Assembly (NCBI GenBank): GCA_013420905.1
Contig: JAAXNY010000001.1
Coordinates: 5,456,001-5,520,000, forward strand
Direction of reading: 5' to 3'
Origin: Collybia mongolica
Taxonomy: Eukaryota; Basidiomycota; Agaricomycetes; Agaricales; Clitocybaceae
Length of the DNA stretch: 64,000 nt
Every line of letters starts with the position of its first letter. Within the stretch, counting starts at the first letter, position 1. Shown piece by piece: positions 9,623-22,933 of this stretch. The translations under genes and the position numbers were made by a program. The notes beneath the pieces are model-generated. The model had not been told where the DNA came from, searched no databases, and saw only the letters and a list, made by a program, of their open reading frames with translations.

Positions 9623-11623
9623 TTATGCACTTGAACTTCGTTCCGTGTCGTACTGAATACTTTTTTCCATTCCCGTATGAACAGGAAGTGGGTGTATTGC
9701 AGAGGTTTCAGAGTCCTTGGATGGAAGGGTGAGAATTGGGGGATGGACTATTATCGCAGTGTGGCTCACTAGAAAAGGGCTGCGAAAATGTAGAGTATTC
9801 CGCCGAGGATTACTGTCTAGATCAATGGGAGGCATCATGTCACGCGAGAAACTTGCGCGGCGGAGTTCATGGCGTGTATTTAACCTTGGGATAAATGCAT
9901 TAGAAAACGTACAACTCGTAGAGCTGCATACCCTCACGTCGCAAGTAGAGAATTAGCATACACTGTACCAAATGAAAGTTATTTATCGATGTCAGTTTTC
10001 TGTAAAGCGAAGGCAGGACCTACGTTTTCCTATAACAAAATGCAAGCCCATGAAGATAAGATTATCTGACATGGCTAACCACTAGAAGGTCGTCATCGGT
10101 CATAGATCAAGCCCGAAGAGTTGGGCCGCGCTTACACAAATCATCGACACTATCGTTCCCGCACTTCACATTTGTGGCGTCAGTGCCTCGAAGCCTAGTA
10201 AACAGCCGCACACACCATGTCAAAGAGCCTATCTCAAAAGTGTAACGAATAAGTGAATCGAGAATTTGGTCTAAACTGTTGTAGGGCCCTTCATCAGTGA
10301 CTCGATGATAACATATCAGGATCGATTCACCTTAATGATAGCGTTCGACTATTTTGCAGCAGCAGACATAGCGAAAGGGTAACGAGGATGTCGACGGTTG
10401 ATGAAAGCGCTAGACCGAGAGAGAAGAGCCACTAAAGACCATCGTTGGCCGGGGAGCGTTGCTTTGAAAAGTCGCGACGTACTCGAAATTGCTCTTTGAA
10501 TGTACTGAACTTCTCGAGACGAATCCTGTAATAGGATAGGGATGACATAGTGCGAATATAACCAAATGGAACGTACATTTCCCCACTAGTGGCTAAATGA
10601 ATAGAACGTCAACGCCCATTTCATTTCAGAATGAACCCTATCAAGACGGGTCTGGCTTACCACAGGCGGAGCCTAAAAGGGATATTAATAGTTTAGTCCG
10701 AAGTAAGCACATAGAAGAGAATATGATGACATAGTCTGCAGACCGCAAGAAACATCTGATGTAGATAACCATTAGTACGCGTGACGAGGATAATTTCGAC
10801 TGTGCCTTACAATGGGGCATGTGAGAAGATAGCTCCGCTTGCTCACTTGACCGGTGATAATGAGGTCAATACAAACAAGCTATATAGAAGCCGACTTACA
10901 TCGGAAAATCCGGTGAGCGTAGAAACTAGCGGAATGTAAGTCAGAAAACACGAAAAATGTCAAGGAGTATGACTGTACCAATGTACAAGAAACGTGAGGA
11001 TAGCCTATGAGGCATTATCAGGATGGAACAATGCAGCAAAAAATCACGAACGGTGAGGACGATGGTGAGCTATATTTCCGTGATATAAGCGCATTTGACC
11101 ATGAGAATATTTAAAGACGTACCGCTAGACTCCTAAGGTGAATCGCCACATCAGCAGGTGCGCCTTGAGTTGTGTCCACCAGACTCACAAGGATATGAGG
11201 TCGGCATCCTCGACCTTCCCATAATCCGTGATGAGGTACTCCCATACCGCAGCGCAGGTGAAACCGGTGTGAGCCAAGTCAAGACCCCTACTCCGAGATA
11301 AGACGTAGCGCCGACAGAAATCCGGACGTGACACACCATACAACGAGAACCTTATGGTCGACAACACGCGTAAGCTCACTGCAGTAGTGGTTATCCAAGG
11401 GCCGACAGAGACCTACCAAAACTTTTATTCGCGTCGGGTCCAACGGGTACAACTTGAAGTACACAATCGCCTGCGTAGCTACGATTCCCGATAACCTGCG
11501 GAAGAATTATAGCCATGATCCGAACCGGGGCGAATGCGCTTACCCTGCAGCAAAGAATCCACCGAGGAAGAGCGCGCCTTGGGTCCTGGGGATGTCGACC
11601 GTTGCGGGGTCGAATACGACCAT
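9623..11623 (-). CDS. DUF6534-type integral membrane protein, 19 exons
   Basis: The gene sits in a stretch with almost no long ORF. Exons: 11544-11623, 11417-11495, 11337-11350, 11189-11287, 11123-11132, 11052-11069, 10979-11004, 10900-10925, 10811-10845, 10731-10755, 10661-10672, 10577-10592, 10483-10525, 10331-10431, 10216-10275, 10136-10163, 10024-10081, 9938-9962, 9623-9884. They sum to 338 codons plus stop. The protein reads as the common agaricomycete multi-TM family: TQGALFLGGFFAAGLSG, VVWGLDLAHTGF, AILTFLVHCFYAHRIFR, WLFSLGLALSSTVDILVTLS, TIVSMICWLAMSDNLIFMGL, then YANSLLATLNTRHELR and a polar cytoplasmic tail. About six or seven membrane segments are expected. Exons of 10, 12, 14, 16 and 18 nt are required. 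Function of the family is unknown. The start is the first ATG before the conserved N-terminal segment. Confidence 0.82.
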
Positions 11624-14600
11624 AGTGGGAGTTGCGAAAGGTCAACAGAATGCGGGGAGAGTGTTTATGACGAGGCATGTATAGGAGAACCCCTTATGGA
11701 TCTGTCCGAGGGCGCCCGAATGTCGAGGAAGGCCTGTATTTGTCACGAGTCTTGTGCCCGAGACCACAAGTTAACTGTACGTGTGACCCACATAGTTGTT
11801 AGACTAGGTGGGAATGTGGCGCAGATCACTTTCCAATGCTGAGAGGGGAAGCTGTCGGTTGGTATGTTGCGGGGGCGAAGAACACTTCTTGAGCTTCGTA
11901 AGCATAAGGAGGCTTAGAAGTCTGAAAAATCTTGCTAATACAGCATGTACATTTGGATAAGTCTTTCGATTTAGCATACAGATGGTAGATCCAAATGACT
12001 CCCATCGTCTATGTGCTCTTTGGGTTCGCCTGACCGGTAAAAGATTAGATCTGCCAGGGTCAGGTGCCTAAATTCAGGTAAATGACTTTGATGAAAGGAC
12101 ATACTCTAAATCTCTGATTTGTTGCGCGGTTAGCTAAGCGCTTCAAATCCTCGTGTCATAGGTTGGCAGCAACCCCCCCCCCGAACTTGAGGCGATCATG
12201 TTGGAGGTGAAAAAGGCACGGTTTCTGCGCCAGGTACCGGTCCGACTCGGATTATCTAATTCTGTACCCGCCCCGGATCCCGGCGAGATTTTTATTCACC
12301 GCAAAACGGTGATCCCTTCATAACTTTGAGTCGGCCAAGATTTGCAATGTTAAACGACATAAATGCTGTCTGTAGCAAGTCACGGACACTTCTATATTTT
12401 GGCTGTCAGCTTCAGATAGGAGAGTGAGATTTCAAACGAGGGAAATCCACTGAACCTACAAATTTGAAATTTCCGTCTTTACTCCATACATTGCAACTCT
12501 ATTCGTCGAAAAGGGCTGCCAGGTGCAATGAACAAGGTCTCATCAAGCATTCAGAGGTTATACAGGAAAGTTGCGGCGACAAGCCGTCCAAGCACTTTTT
12601 CATGATAAGGCCAGGCCCAGGAGGATCGTATCCTCATTCAATCGTCGGATGGGGGTGATACCGGTTGGAGGGCGGGATAAGGATCACTTTAGGGGCGATT
12701 TTGGTGACGTGGTTGGTATTGGTTGGTTGGTATCGGTTGGTATCCCGACATTTCAAGTTGATTGATGCAACGACGCAAATCCGCATAATATTCTGTGGGG
12801 AAATTCTGCCCTCACACACACAAGTAGCGACAACAATTTGAGGCAGGACCTTTCAATTTGACTTGGGGTTAATGATCTTATTTTTTGTGTCGTCTTGAGC
12901 ACATTCCGACCCCCGATTCTTTGCTGGGACTGCACCCGTCCATTTAAAGAGATCCGATCATCGTGGGCGAATAGCGGGACAAGTAATGAGACACATCCAT
13001 TGAATGCAAAACCGCGGAATAGATAATGTTACTGTCGGACATGTCTGAACATTGTCGATCGAAAAATGGCACCCTGAAACCCGCCGCGATCCAATGTTTT
13101 TTAGGAGCATGTGCGAATTTCCGACGAGTAATTCGGCGCTTGATGCTCATGGAGATCCAATCTATCCATGAGATTGACGACTCTGATCCTCTCTGATCGA
13201 CGGTTGGAGCTTCCCGGTTGTAAGGAAAAAAGGCTTGATTCTTGGGACGTCCTCGTGCTCGGACGTTGTAAGGAGTTTTGGCAATATTGGCCATGATCCT
13301 TCCTCGGAGATCTTATAGGGATGGAGTGCGCAGCTTGCACAGGTGCGCTAGGTCCGAGGAAATTAGATAAATGGCTAGTCGTTGTTCTGTGCACAACGAA
13401 CATAGGTAGAAGGTGTGTTTCGCATTCGGTAACCTAGGATGAAATACGTTTGAGCGTTACTGCTGCTTATTAGCATATGTAGGTACCCACACCTTTGATC
13501 CTAAGCAAAGCGTGGCGATTGGTAGAACTGTACCAATATACAACCTGCAACGAAATGGTCTAAATGCATTATTCCCCATCTTGTTGGCGGCCAGCGTGTA
13601 ATCTTAGTGTGTAATAATCATAGCGCTGACCTCTCCCAGTAGAGGCGCTTTTGATACCCAATTTGGAGAGATAAAGAGGAAAGTTTCGTTGTGATTTCAT
13701 GCATACGGTCAGTGTCAACTAGTTCGGGGAGACTGCTGCTCAACAAGTTGATGAAGAAGCAGGCATTCACATTAACTGGGGGTGGGCAATGCTTAGTAAT
13801 TTCGCGTACTGATGCAAATAGCCGCCGGTAAATAAACTTAATCGGACCGTAAATAGACTAACAAATTCACTGGAGAGAATGGTTTTGCATTTTCCAGCTT
13901 CCACAATCACTTTAAACACTCAATTCAAAGACAAACTAACTCAGAATTTTACTCCCAACAAAATGTTAAATACAGATCTTTTGAAATCTTTTTCTTTTGT
14001 AGATAAGTTGTGCCAAGCAGTGCTGTTCTGACACATTGCTGCAACAGCCAGAAAATCTGGATTTAACAAATTGTAGTCTTAATGTTTAGGAACAAGATTG
14101 ACCAATGACTCAAGACCTAAAAATGAGCCTCTGACAATATGAAGTTAAAGGACTACTTGCAAGGATCTACATTGTTTTTGACTTTATAAGATAGTGGTTC
14201 AATAAAATGTATATCTGTATTCAAAAACATATTCTCCTAGTGTATAGTTTCATTAATGGTATGAGAGGTGGCGGTAAGTATCTGCAAAATGCGTTCCACA
14301 TCCACTCATGTGCGCCGCAGTGCACGCGCGATCATCACGGCACAGCCACATCTAAATCAGCAAATTAGCAGCTCCTGCCATGCCAATGCTTTCCAACTGC
14401 CTGAACAGTGGAAATCCTGAATAAATATAAAGCGTGTACTTTATCATAAAGGACAGACAGCCCTCAGTGTGTGTTAAGCACTGGAATATACACCAGAAGA
14501 GCTGTGGGTCACCAAATTTAGCTGAATTATTAATGAATTTAATTTAATCAATAATATTACTGATCAGTGAAATTTCATCAGCACGCAAAATTACTAAGCA

Positions 14601-17600
14601 TTGCCCATCCCCACATTAACACGTGGCATTTTCGAACCACGAGGGCTGGCACTCTCACGCATACCCTCATGTCCAATAAATATGTGGTCCCTGTCCTGGC
14701 TGCAATGCACGAGGTGCCGGTTACGCGTTCTCTGGTCGCCGTGAACCGGAACCTGTGAATCACGTCGATGAGCCTGGTATTCGAAGAGTCGCGCGGTTGA
14801 TGTAGGATCGACCCCGGTGAGTGGTTATCTGCTTCAAAACGATTCAGCTGACTGATTCTCAAAAGCTTCTGACAGTTCTATATCTCATCTGCGGGTCTTG
14901 ATACGTCGTGTCTAGGGATTCGAAGCGTGCCAATCGATATTGACAGAATCTGTTAGCCAAACTATTCTACGACTATGTCTTGACGTTTGGGACGGATTCA
15001 ACATATCTGGCGCTCACGGTTCCGCGCTTCAACAATACTCCCTGTTTGGCGGTTATATGTGAATATAGACAGGGCAAGGGTGTGTACGATTACGATTACG
15101 CCAGTTCGGTTTCTTGGCTCGTCTTGACCACTTTAACAGTGTGTATGAAAATATGGAAAGCGAATTCGCGGGAGTCGATAGACATGACTAGATGTGATAT
15201 TGATTACAGGATGTAGTACCTCGGGCATTTTCGCCCCAGCGGCCATCATCGGTAATTTTCTTCCTACTCATTTTATACACCTCTGATGATATAGTCGTTT
15301 GAACTGCAAGGTCTTACGCCTATGGCAGAAATCGAGGTACAGTTACTTTCCTGAGTGTTCCTAGGTTGGCATGTATGGTTTCTTATCTCGTGAGTGCTTC
15401 ACCTTTAGTGTTTGCATCCAAGACTCAAAGCGTCGTATGTTAGGTTAATGTATTTACTTTGCTGTGTTAATATCAAGTCAATGTGCGTACATATATTTTT
15501 ATGGCCTTTGTTCCGTATCAGGATGATAGATTTCTGAACACTGCATTGGTAAAACTGCAATTTTTCCAACAACTGCTTTGTTGATTTTCAACATCGTAAG
15601 CGTTCTCTTAGCTTGCGTAAAATCCAAATCTGATTTGACTATGTTAGTGAATATCCGTACGACGGCAGTTCCACCCAAAACTCCCTCAATAACTTGATCT
15701 CCTGCTATAGAGAGGGTTTTTCCATTGGTTCTTGAACGCCTACACACTTCTGTGAGTGGGTAATCCTTAAAGGGCTCACATTCAACCTCACCGTATCCCC
15801 GTATCTCACAGTATTTCCGGGCCTCGCAATGCGTAGTTTTCGTCATACCTGTGCGCGCCTGCGAGCAAACACTATTCGCCAGTGCCAGTGTCAATGGTGC
15901 TAACGGCGAGCCCTTGATCCCACTCCAAGATTCCATAATCGACAGATTTGGGTATACTCGTGTCTCCACAATTCTTCCATCATCACTTTTCACATATTGA
16001 AGATCACGACGAAGATCCTGTGCATCGTGCAGAACGGACTCGAGCGGAGCTTACAGGAGTATCCATCAGAGATATTTCTTGCAGTTGCAAAATTGTGACA
16101 CTATATGTGGAAAGGGTTGATAATTGGGGCTATGGTGTGTAATAAATATGATGATAATATAAAATGTCTAATTATAAAAAGATATCACGTTGTGAACATC
16201 TTTCTATCATCAGTCGGTCAATCTCCATCTTTCTTTCTTTCTTGGTTGCGCTATACATTCCCAATAATTCTAGATCACTATCCACACACACAGTAACACA
16301 TTCAAAATCTGACATCTGTTATCGCTTTAATGTCACTTATTTTGGTGAGTACTTCCTGAACACAATAGCTCCCTGATGGTCATTTCAGGTCATTGATGTC
16401 TTCGGTTTTTCTGCCTCACGCATAGCCCCAGAATCATAATTCTGAGGATATCGCGTGCGTGAGTAGGTTTTTATCGATTCAGCGAGAGTCGTTTCCGACA
16501 TATTATCATGTAGAATTGTTCGTGGCGGAGAGGTCGAGTAATCGCGGGAGAAGTTAGGAGATCATTACCGCAAGCTTCAGCTTACACAAGTGGATGACAT
16601 CGTGGGTGCTGATTTGGCCGATGCATTAGCTGGTGGATTTGACACAGCTTTTTATCCAACAACCTCTTGCGAAACCATAAATAGACGTCGCCAATCATTT
16701 ATGCACGTATCACCTCTGACTTGTCTTCGGTGTCTTTTAGTGAAATTGAATGTAAGCGTATTTTTCGATGTAAAGATTACTAAATAACCTATGCTGAAAC
16801 GGACTACTATTGCAGACGTTTGATGTGCTTCAACGCATGATGATTATAAAAATCGACGAAATTATTGTAACTGGTGATTATCTGTGACAATACCCCACCC
16901 ATCAGATACCATTTACAGTGTTGAAGTGAGTCTGAGATAAGAGACCTATCGCAAAAGAAGTTTAATACATCACCCCTGTTCGTTTCTTACTCTAATGAAA
17001 CTATAGCAGATTCAAAGATGCTACTGAAGTATTTTAGCAGGAAACATCGGACGGCATGGCAATGCTGACATCCGAAACCCCGGCTGAACAGGGGGGGTGG
17101 AAGTTCGCCAAAGAGCACTTGTCACTTGACGTGACCAAAAGTAAGTTTGGAATTATCCAAGGTATCCGGATCGAGCCTCTAATGTGTAACCCAGAACCCC
17201 CCCTTATCCATGATCCTTTCGTCCCCTATTATCTAGTCCCGGTGATTCCTAATCTCGGCAGCAACCATTTGATGCATTGATTGCTTGAGGGTAAAGCTCC
17301 CCCTCTTCCACTGTTGTTCCGCGACAGAACTGACGTCGCTCGTGCACACATAGCTTTTTTGATGGTCCCCCTAAATCACCTGTACGGGTAAGTGAGCATT
17401 CGTCTCGAGGGACATAGGTCGGTCAATACCTGCTTAAAGCTCATTCTGAGATGACGGCGTGTTCACCGGCATTAGGACTACTCACGTCATTTCGGTCAAG
17501 CGCCGACGTATCAACGATTGGTATTACACGGTGAAGCTTTTCAACCTGAACGCTTAGGCTGATCGGAAAATAATAGTGGAAGGTACTGTCACGGAGTTGT

Positions 17601-18537
17601 TAAGAGTAGAAAAGACATGAATAGTCGTCGATTCGCTTGAAGTGCGTAATCCAATAACATATCGCGATAAACATTTCTCATGTTTATCAATCCATCGCAG
17701 TTTCCTACATCAGTCATCATCTAACCTAACAAACTCGAAACATGACGCGTTTTATGGATCAGGAGTACGAATCCTCTCTTTCCACACCATCGGCAACATT
17801 CGGCCGAAAAGGACGAATCATGCTGTTTTGTACTGAGGTAAGTGCCGGGAACAGCCTCAGAAGGTTCTGGATTCCTACTTCACTTCGGGCTCAGAAATGG
17901 GAGGATTTATTAGCAGAACATATCGAAATCTATGGTCTGGAGAGAAGTATTATCGGAATTTTAAGGCGGTGTTGTGGGGCTGTGGATCCACGTTTTAAGA
18001 GCGGTATACCTGAGTATTGTTTATCCTATGGACTTATAGTGGGCATCTAACAAGCATTACGTGTAAGTTACACAAAGGGCCACTAAGCATACTTATCAGT
18101 CAACGGAACTCTTGGAATCGTACTGGCCAAACAATTGCAGTGTGACCCAAATTATCTTGCACCAGTTTGAAAGCGCCGGGCGGACTGCCACGCTCCAATG
18201 ATGGGATTCCCCGTAATGTGTCACCCGATCACAGGTTTTGGAAGGCTACGGCATGATGGGCGTTTAGGAGCCACCATTTGGATCAGAAATCGTGATAAAG
18301 CAAGCAAGATGTCTGGATATTTGGACTCTATCGATCCCACGAGGCGACACAGCTATTGTGACCTTATATATCATCCCCTGGCCTACAAGTCCCCCCACCT
18401 CTCTCTTTCCTTGTGGCCCGCAGAGCCCAATCCCATAACGTCACTCTCAACAGCTTCGATCCCCAGCTACCACAAATAAAGTGCGTTTGGCATTGAAATT
18501 CTCACTTTTAATCCTTGACATCTTTATTTGTTTGGAG
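11624..18537. other. Gene-poor 6.9-kb stretch
   Basis: No gene could be supported. The longest frame is a 164-codon minus-strand frame at 15499-15993 with several cysteines and no recognisable domain. A plus-strand frame beginning at 17742 (MTRFMDQEYESS) runs to a GT site near 17838 and might be a first exon, but no credible continuation was found. 13870-14560 is AT-rich without coding signal. GGTTGGTAT-type short repeats occur near 12710-12745. Because the adjacent gene was hidden in microexons, an intron-dense gene here cannot be excluded. Confidence 0.4.
18365..18370 (+). promoter_or_regulatory. Possible TATA box of the F-box gene
   Basis: A TATATA run lies about 170 bp upstream of the ATG at 18538. 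The position is plausible for a core promoter but it is a weak call. Confidence 0.3.
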
Positions 18538-20016
18538 ATGGCCCTTAAGGCTCCATTATACGATCTTCACACCTCGTTAGAAACAAACAATGAAGTCCTC
18601 TCGGACGCAGCCAGGATCGAAGTCCAATCGCAGCTCAAGGACGCTCAGAGGTACTTGGTCGCCATTGACATTCAAATACGTCATTTACACGCCGATATCG
18701 ACAAATTTCGTTCCATAAGGAAACACAATCGCGCGCTCCTTGACGTTTATAGAACGATTTTGGCTCCTCACCGAAGACTTCCAAACGAAATACTTTCCGA
18801 AATCTTCGTTCACTGCGCTTCCGACTTCACCACCATCCCACCAGAACGTGAGGACCTACTTTGGACATTACTTCGCGTATGTTCGAGATGGAGACAAGTA
18901 GCATTGGGGACTCCCAGTTTATGGGAGCGGATAAAGATCAATTATAGTGGCACCCGCCCTAAACGTCTCGGCCATATTTCCTTGCTAAAGCAATTGTTAC
19001 TTCAAACGGATTACCCTTTCACGCTTGACATACACAGTGCGAAAGGAGTTTCTCGTTATGCATATGGAGATCCCATAAAGACTCTCATAATTCCCAATAT
19101 CCGCCGTCTGAAGAGTCTTACGTTAGACTCTTCAGAAGTCGACATTGATCCATTCTTTGAGTTGCCTCCCGCAACTGCCAAAATCCTGGAAGATGTATCC
19201 ATTTGCGTCGCTGGACAACATTACATACCACTTGGGCCGGTGACTGTGCTGCAGGGTGCCCCACGTCTTCGGAGAGTTACCCTTAAAGTATCTCACTTTC
19301 ACCCTAACCTCTACCGCCTTCCATGGGCCCAGTTATCTGATCTACATCTACCCGACTCTGATATTCACACCGATATTGGGCACGCCATCTTATCTCATTG
19401 TACATCACTTGAAAGCTGTACACTTCGACTCAAGTGCAACCCTGTGGTAGCCACGAACCCACAATGGCACCCTCCCTTCGTCCTACGCTGTCTATCTTCT
19501 CTTACAGTCCATGTTGGAAAGTGTAACAACTACAGCCGTTTCTTTCAACGTTTCTCCTTCCCTCGCCTGTCTTCTTTTGAGTTAATAGACCAAGGAACTT
19601 TTCGAGCATGGGATTCAGCATTAACTCCAATCATCCTGCGTTCACCCTTTTTGCGCCAGGTATCCTTGTGGCTTCCTGTAGGACGCAGTGATATCGAGCC
19701 ATTATTTGAAAGAGTTAGTTCCATAGTGGAATTAAGTATCCCTTGTGGACACTCAATCCCCAAGTCGACACTAGCCAAAGTCTCGCGAGGAGAACTACTC
19801 CCGAAGCTAGCAAGCCTCACATGCAGTATTGGCCGAAACGGTTTGAGCTCCCATCTCGATATGATTGAAAGTCGACATGTCAGTAAAGCTCACGCGTCGT
19901 GCGTCGCCAAGTCATACGTACTTTACGTCGGTCAAGATTGGCGAGATGCCGTTGGAGAATTTCGACTGAATACACTCAGGGAGAAAGGGCTGAATATTGC
20001 TATCTGTCGTGCGTGA
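18538..20016 (+). CDS. F-box protein with leucine-rich C-terminal part
   Basis: This is a single-exon frame of 492 codons plus stop from the ATG at 18538; upstream in-frame sequence has no better ATG. Residues about 30-65 form a likely coiled coil. The F-box follows at residues 81-130 (LPNEILSEIFVHCASD...LLRVCSRWRQVALGTPSLW), the standard arrangement of the large mushroom F-box family (coiled coil, then F-box-like, then irregular leucine-rich repeats). The remaining ~360 residues repeat an LxSLTL/LRRVTLK type of pattern consistent with degenerate leucine-rich repeats that would bind a substrate. F-box proteins act as SCF ubiquitin ligase substrate receptors; the target is unknown. It converges with the permease gene downstream. 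Confidence 0.8.
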   Translation: MALKAPLYDLHTSLETNNEVLSDAARIEVQSQLKDAQRYLVAIDIQIRHLHADIDKFRSIRKHNRALLDVYRTILAPHRRLPNEILSEIFVHCASDFTTIPPEREDLLWTLLRVCSRWRQVALGTPSLWERIKINYSGTRPKRLGHISLLKQLLLQTDYPFTLDIHSAKGVSRYAYGDPIKTLIIPNIRRLKSLTLDSSEVDIDPFFELPPATAKILEDVSICVAGQHYIPLGPVTVLQGAPRLRRVTLKVSHFHPNLYRLPWAQLSDLHLPDSDIHTDIGHAILSHCTSLESCTLRLKCNPVVATNPQWHPPFVLRCLSSLTVHVGKCNNYSRFFQRFSFPRLSSFELIDQGTFRAWDSALTPIILRSPFLRQVSLWLPVGRSDIEPLFERVSSIVELSIPCGHSIPKSTLAKVSRGELLPKLASLTCSIGRNGLSSHLDMIESRHVSKAHASCVAKSYVLYVGQDWRDAVGEFRLNTLREKGLNIAICRA

Positions 20017-20156
20017 CCGAAAAGTACTTTGAGAAGCGTGTGTTATGTATTTATAATTATGTACTTATATCGCATGCTGATTCATTTCAACGCACGAAAT
20101 CGTGTAGGTACTTCCAGCATAATTCATCATATTGTGCGCTTACCACATATCCAAGT

Positions 20157-22486
20157 TTAATATATATGTTTAAGCCACCGCCAAAGGGTTGTCCTATGAT
20201 ATTCACTCTCTTTTTTGTCTTGCTCCCGGATTATGTTCCCGCCTCCAGGCGCCCATACAGCGTCTGTGATGAAATCCACTTCCGACATGGGCACAAAGTG
20301 CCTCATTTTTCCGAGATAGAACCGCTCGTACAACGAGTATCCAGAATACAGTATGATGTAGAGTCCGACTCCAATATATGTGGCGACGACATTCTATTCG
20401 AATCTATGAATAATCTCGTCACGAAATATTGCCAGAAAACATACTTTGGATTCGAACGGCTCCTGCTTAACAGCTGCATAGCCTTGAGCTATGAACATCA
20501 GGGTTCCCAGAATGATCACTCCCACAGGTAGGACCGGGTAGACTGGCTGGCGGTAAGGCAAATCCCCAAGCGAAAGTCCCTGTTTCTTGTATGCTTGGCG
20601 AAAACGCAACGAGATTATCCCTATGCTGGTCCAGACGAGAAGTGCGGATATCCCAGTAACATTGAGGAGCCAGGTGAATACTATGCCTTCACCCCATATT
20701 GTCGTCAAGAAAGTCAGGCATGCAAAACACAGAGACATTCTGCAATATTATCTAAATCACTATACCCACATTAGAAAATAACGCTTACATTAGAGCTGGA
20801 ACGGGAACACCTCTCTTGTTGACCCAGCCGAAGATGCGTGGGGCTTGATCAGATCGTGCAAGAGACAGCAGCATGCGTGAACTAGCATAGAAACAGGAGT
20901 TTGTCGCAGACAGAACAGCCGTAAGCAGAACAGCGTTGATAAGATGAACAGCCGCGCCAAACCCAGCGCGCATGAATACCACAGTCAGAGGGGACGCGGC
21001 AACATCACTGTCTAATGGTGAGGTCAAATTGGGAACCTTTCCTATGCCTTAAAACGCTGATACATACCAAAAGCAGCAGAAAGGAGGGTCTCATCTTGGT
21101 AATTTATGCATAGACCGATGGTCAATATTGTGAGGAGGTAGAAGAGAAGGATTCTGAAGAAGGTGGCCTTAATAGCTCGAGGAACGGAGCGGTGAGGTTT
21201 GGCGGATTCTCCAGCAGCAATTGCGACGAGCTCTACACCACCAAAGGAGAAAAATGCATAGACAAATGTCTGCGCAAAAGCTGGAAACCCTCCAATGAAT
21301 GCCTGTGAATTGTGGAAATTCGAAAGGCCCTGAACATTTATAAGTCTGGATTTCATTTGTGCGTGTGAAACCGACAAACGGGTCCGGGATGGTTCTTGAT
21401 GCCTCCCCAATCATATATAAGGCCCACAAAGATAAAGATTATGATCATCAGGACTTTAACCAAAGCCAACCAATATTCCGATTCGCCTGATCAACAAGTA
21501 AACATGAAAACCCCACCTGGCGAAGGCTAGACCGACCGTATACCCGAACGTGGATAAGCTGGAGCAGAAAGATTGGAACGACGATAATAATCGCCCAGTG
21601 CCAGACAAGGAGCTTTGACGTCCAGAACTAGAGGCCGGAAGAATATGAGTTGTGAGTTGCTTGCCAAAAGCTGTCATCCCCATGTGTACCTGTAGAATAA
21701 CTGCAGCGGCAGTCAATTCACTGGCTGTCATGCCTAGGTATATGATATTGCATAATTTCAAGAAATTATCCACGTACGAATGGAAAGGCCCCTGTGAGTT
21801 AATGAATCCAACCATTTGCTTTAAATACGGAATATCAGCGCGTACCATTGAAGCCAATAATTCCACCCTGGATGATGTGAACCCGGATATCCAGTTAGAT
21901 TTTTGGGAAGCGCGTGCCTTTACTTACCCAGTGTAAACCCAAGAGCCGGGGAGACGAATCTTGTTCCAAATACGGAGAAAGCACCAGAAACAGGGTACAT
22001 GGATGACATCTCTCCTCTATATTTTAACGTCAATCAGGGGATAATGAGCCAATGAATCCCACACTCTCACATCGTGATCACGACAGAATAGACAAATATG
22101 CCGACCACAAAATACGACAGTAGTGCGCTCCCAGGACCCGCCAACGATATGGCCTATGTAGGATTTCAGAAATTTTCAAGAGTAGGGCTCGAAGGAAGCC
22201 ACGCACCGAACCTGCGCTCAAAAAGATGCCAGTTCCAATTGTACCTCCCAAGGCTATACACACACGTAGTTTGAGAGATTTGTGAATTGTGTGAGTCCTG
22301 CTCACCAATCATCATAATGTGCCGACTCTTCATCCCTCGTTGTGTCTGATTCCCTTCATCAATTAAATCTTTTTTTGTCCATGGCCAAGAGTGTCGCTGT
22401 TGAGGTTGTGTAGGCAATACCTCTAGACCCAGAACCTCCTCTTTTTTAAGGCTTGAATCTGATAGTACTTTGCCTAAGACAGTCAT
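20157..22486 (-). CDS. Amino-acid permease (APC superfamily, fungal AAT/YAT type)
   Basis: Thirteen exons give 564 codons plus stop: 22306-22486, 22207-22253, 22071-22153, 21928-22016, 21846-21867, 21778-21791, 21690-21733, 21537-21627, 21380-21486, 21068-21329, 20789-21011, 20445-20739, 20157-20393. Family marks: TQRGMKSRHIMMIALGGTIG and TGIFLSAG in TM1, GPGSALLSYFVVG in TM2, GEMSSMYPVSG, GWNYWLQW, ASELTAAAVILQ, FGGVELVAIAAGES, FYASSRMLLSLARS, and a YRQPVYPVLP loop before the last helices. Twelve membrane segments are expected. It would import amino acids by proton symport at the plasma membrane; the substrate is not predictable. A 14-nt exon (21778-21791) is needed to keep the segment between QW and SELTA in frame. 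An ATG 21 nt further upstream (22507) is an alternative start. Confidence 0.88.
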
Positions 22487-22933
22487 TCGAAGGTTCCAGG
22501 TGTGCAAACTGGGTAACGGGGGAGCGGATCTTGCTAAAGCGAATACGATGGGTGTTAACAGTATACAACTTTATATAGCTAGTCAGTGGTTTGATATCGG
22601 CGCTCCCCGTGAAATCGAAGCTTACCGTTGTTGCAAGTACAGCTTCGCAGGCACACGGTCTATGTAAGGACCATCTTATTTCCGCGGTCGCCAGCCGTCT
22701 GGATTGTTCAAAATTCGAAATGAGATTAAATTGTCGCTGTCGAGACAAATATGTGTACGTACAGTCAAGCTTGCCCTACATGTTTGTCGAAACCTGACTC
22801 ACTATTGAAAGTGGATAGGATTCTGGTTGAACGGCAGGCTGTCCATCCGGATTCCGTGTCATTGCTAATTAGTATATATGTATCGCATACTCATTATACT
22901 TCAGTATATATGTTTGTGGTGTTCCCCTTCAAG

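Noticed and set aside
12664..12750. Tandem GGTTGGTAT-like short repeats considered as a telomere-like or mini-satellite array
   Set aside because: Only a few irregular copies, no regular period, and no match to a fungal telomere repeat.
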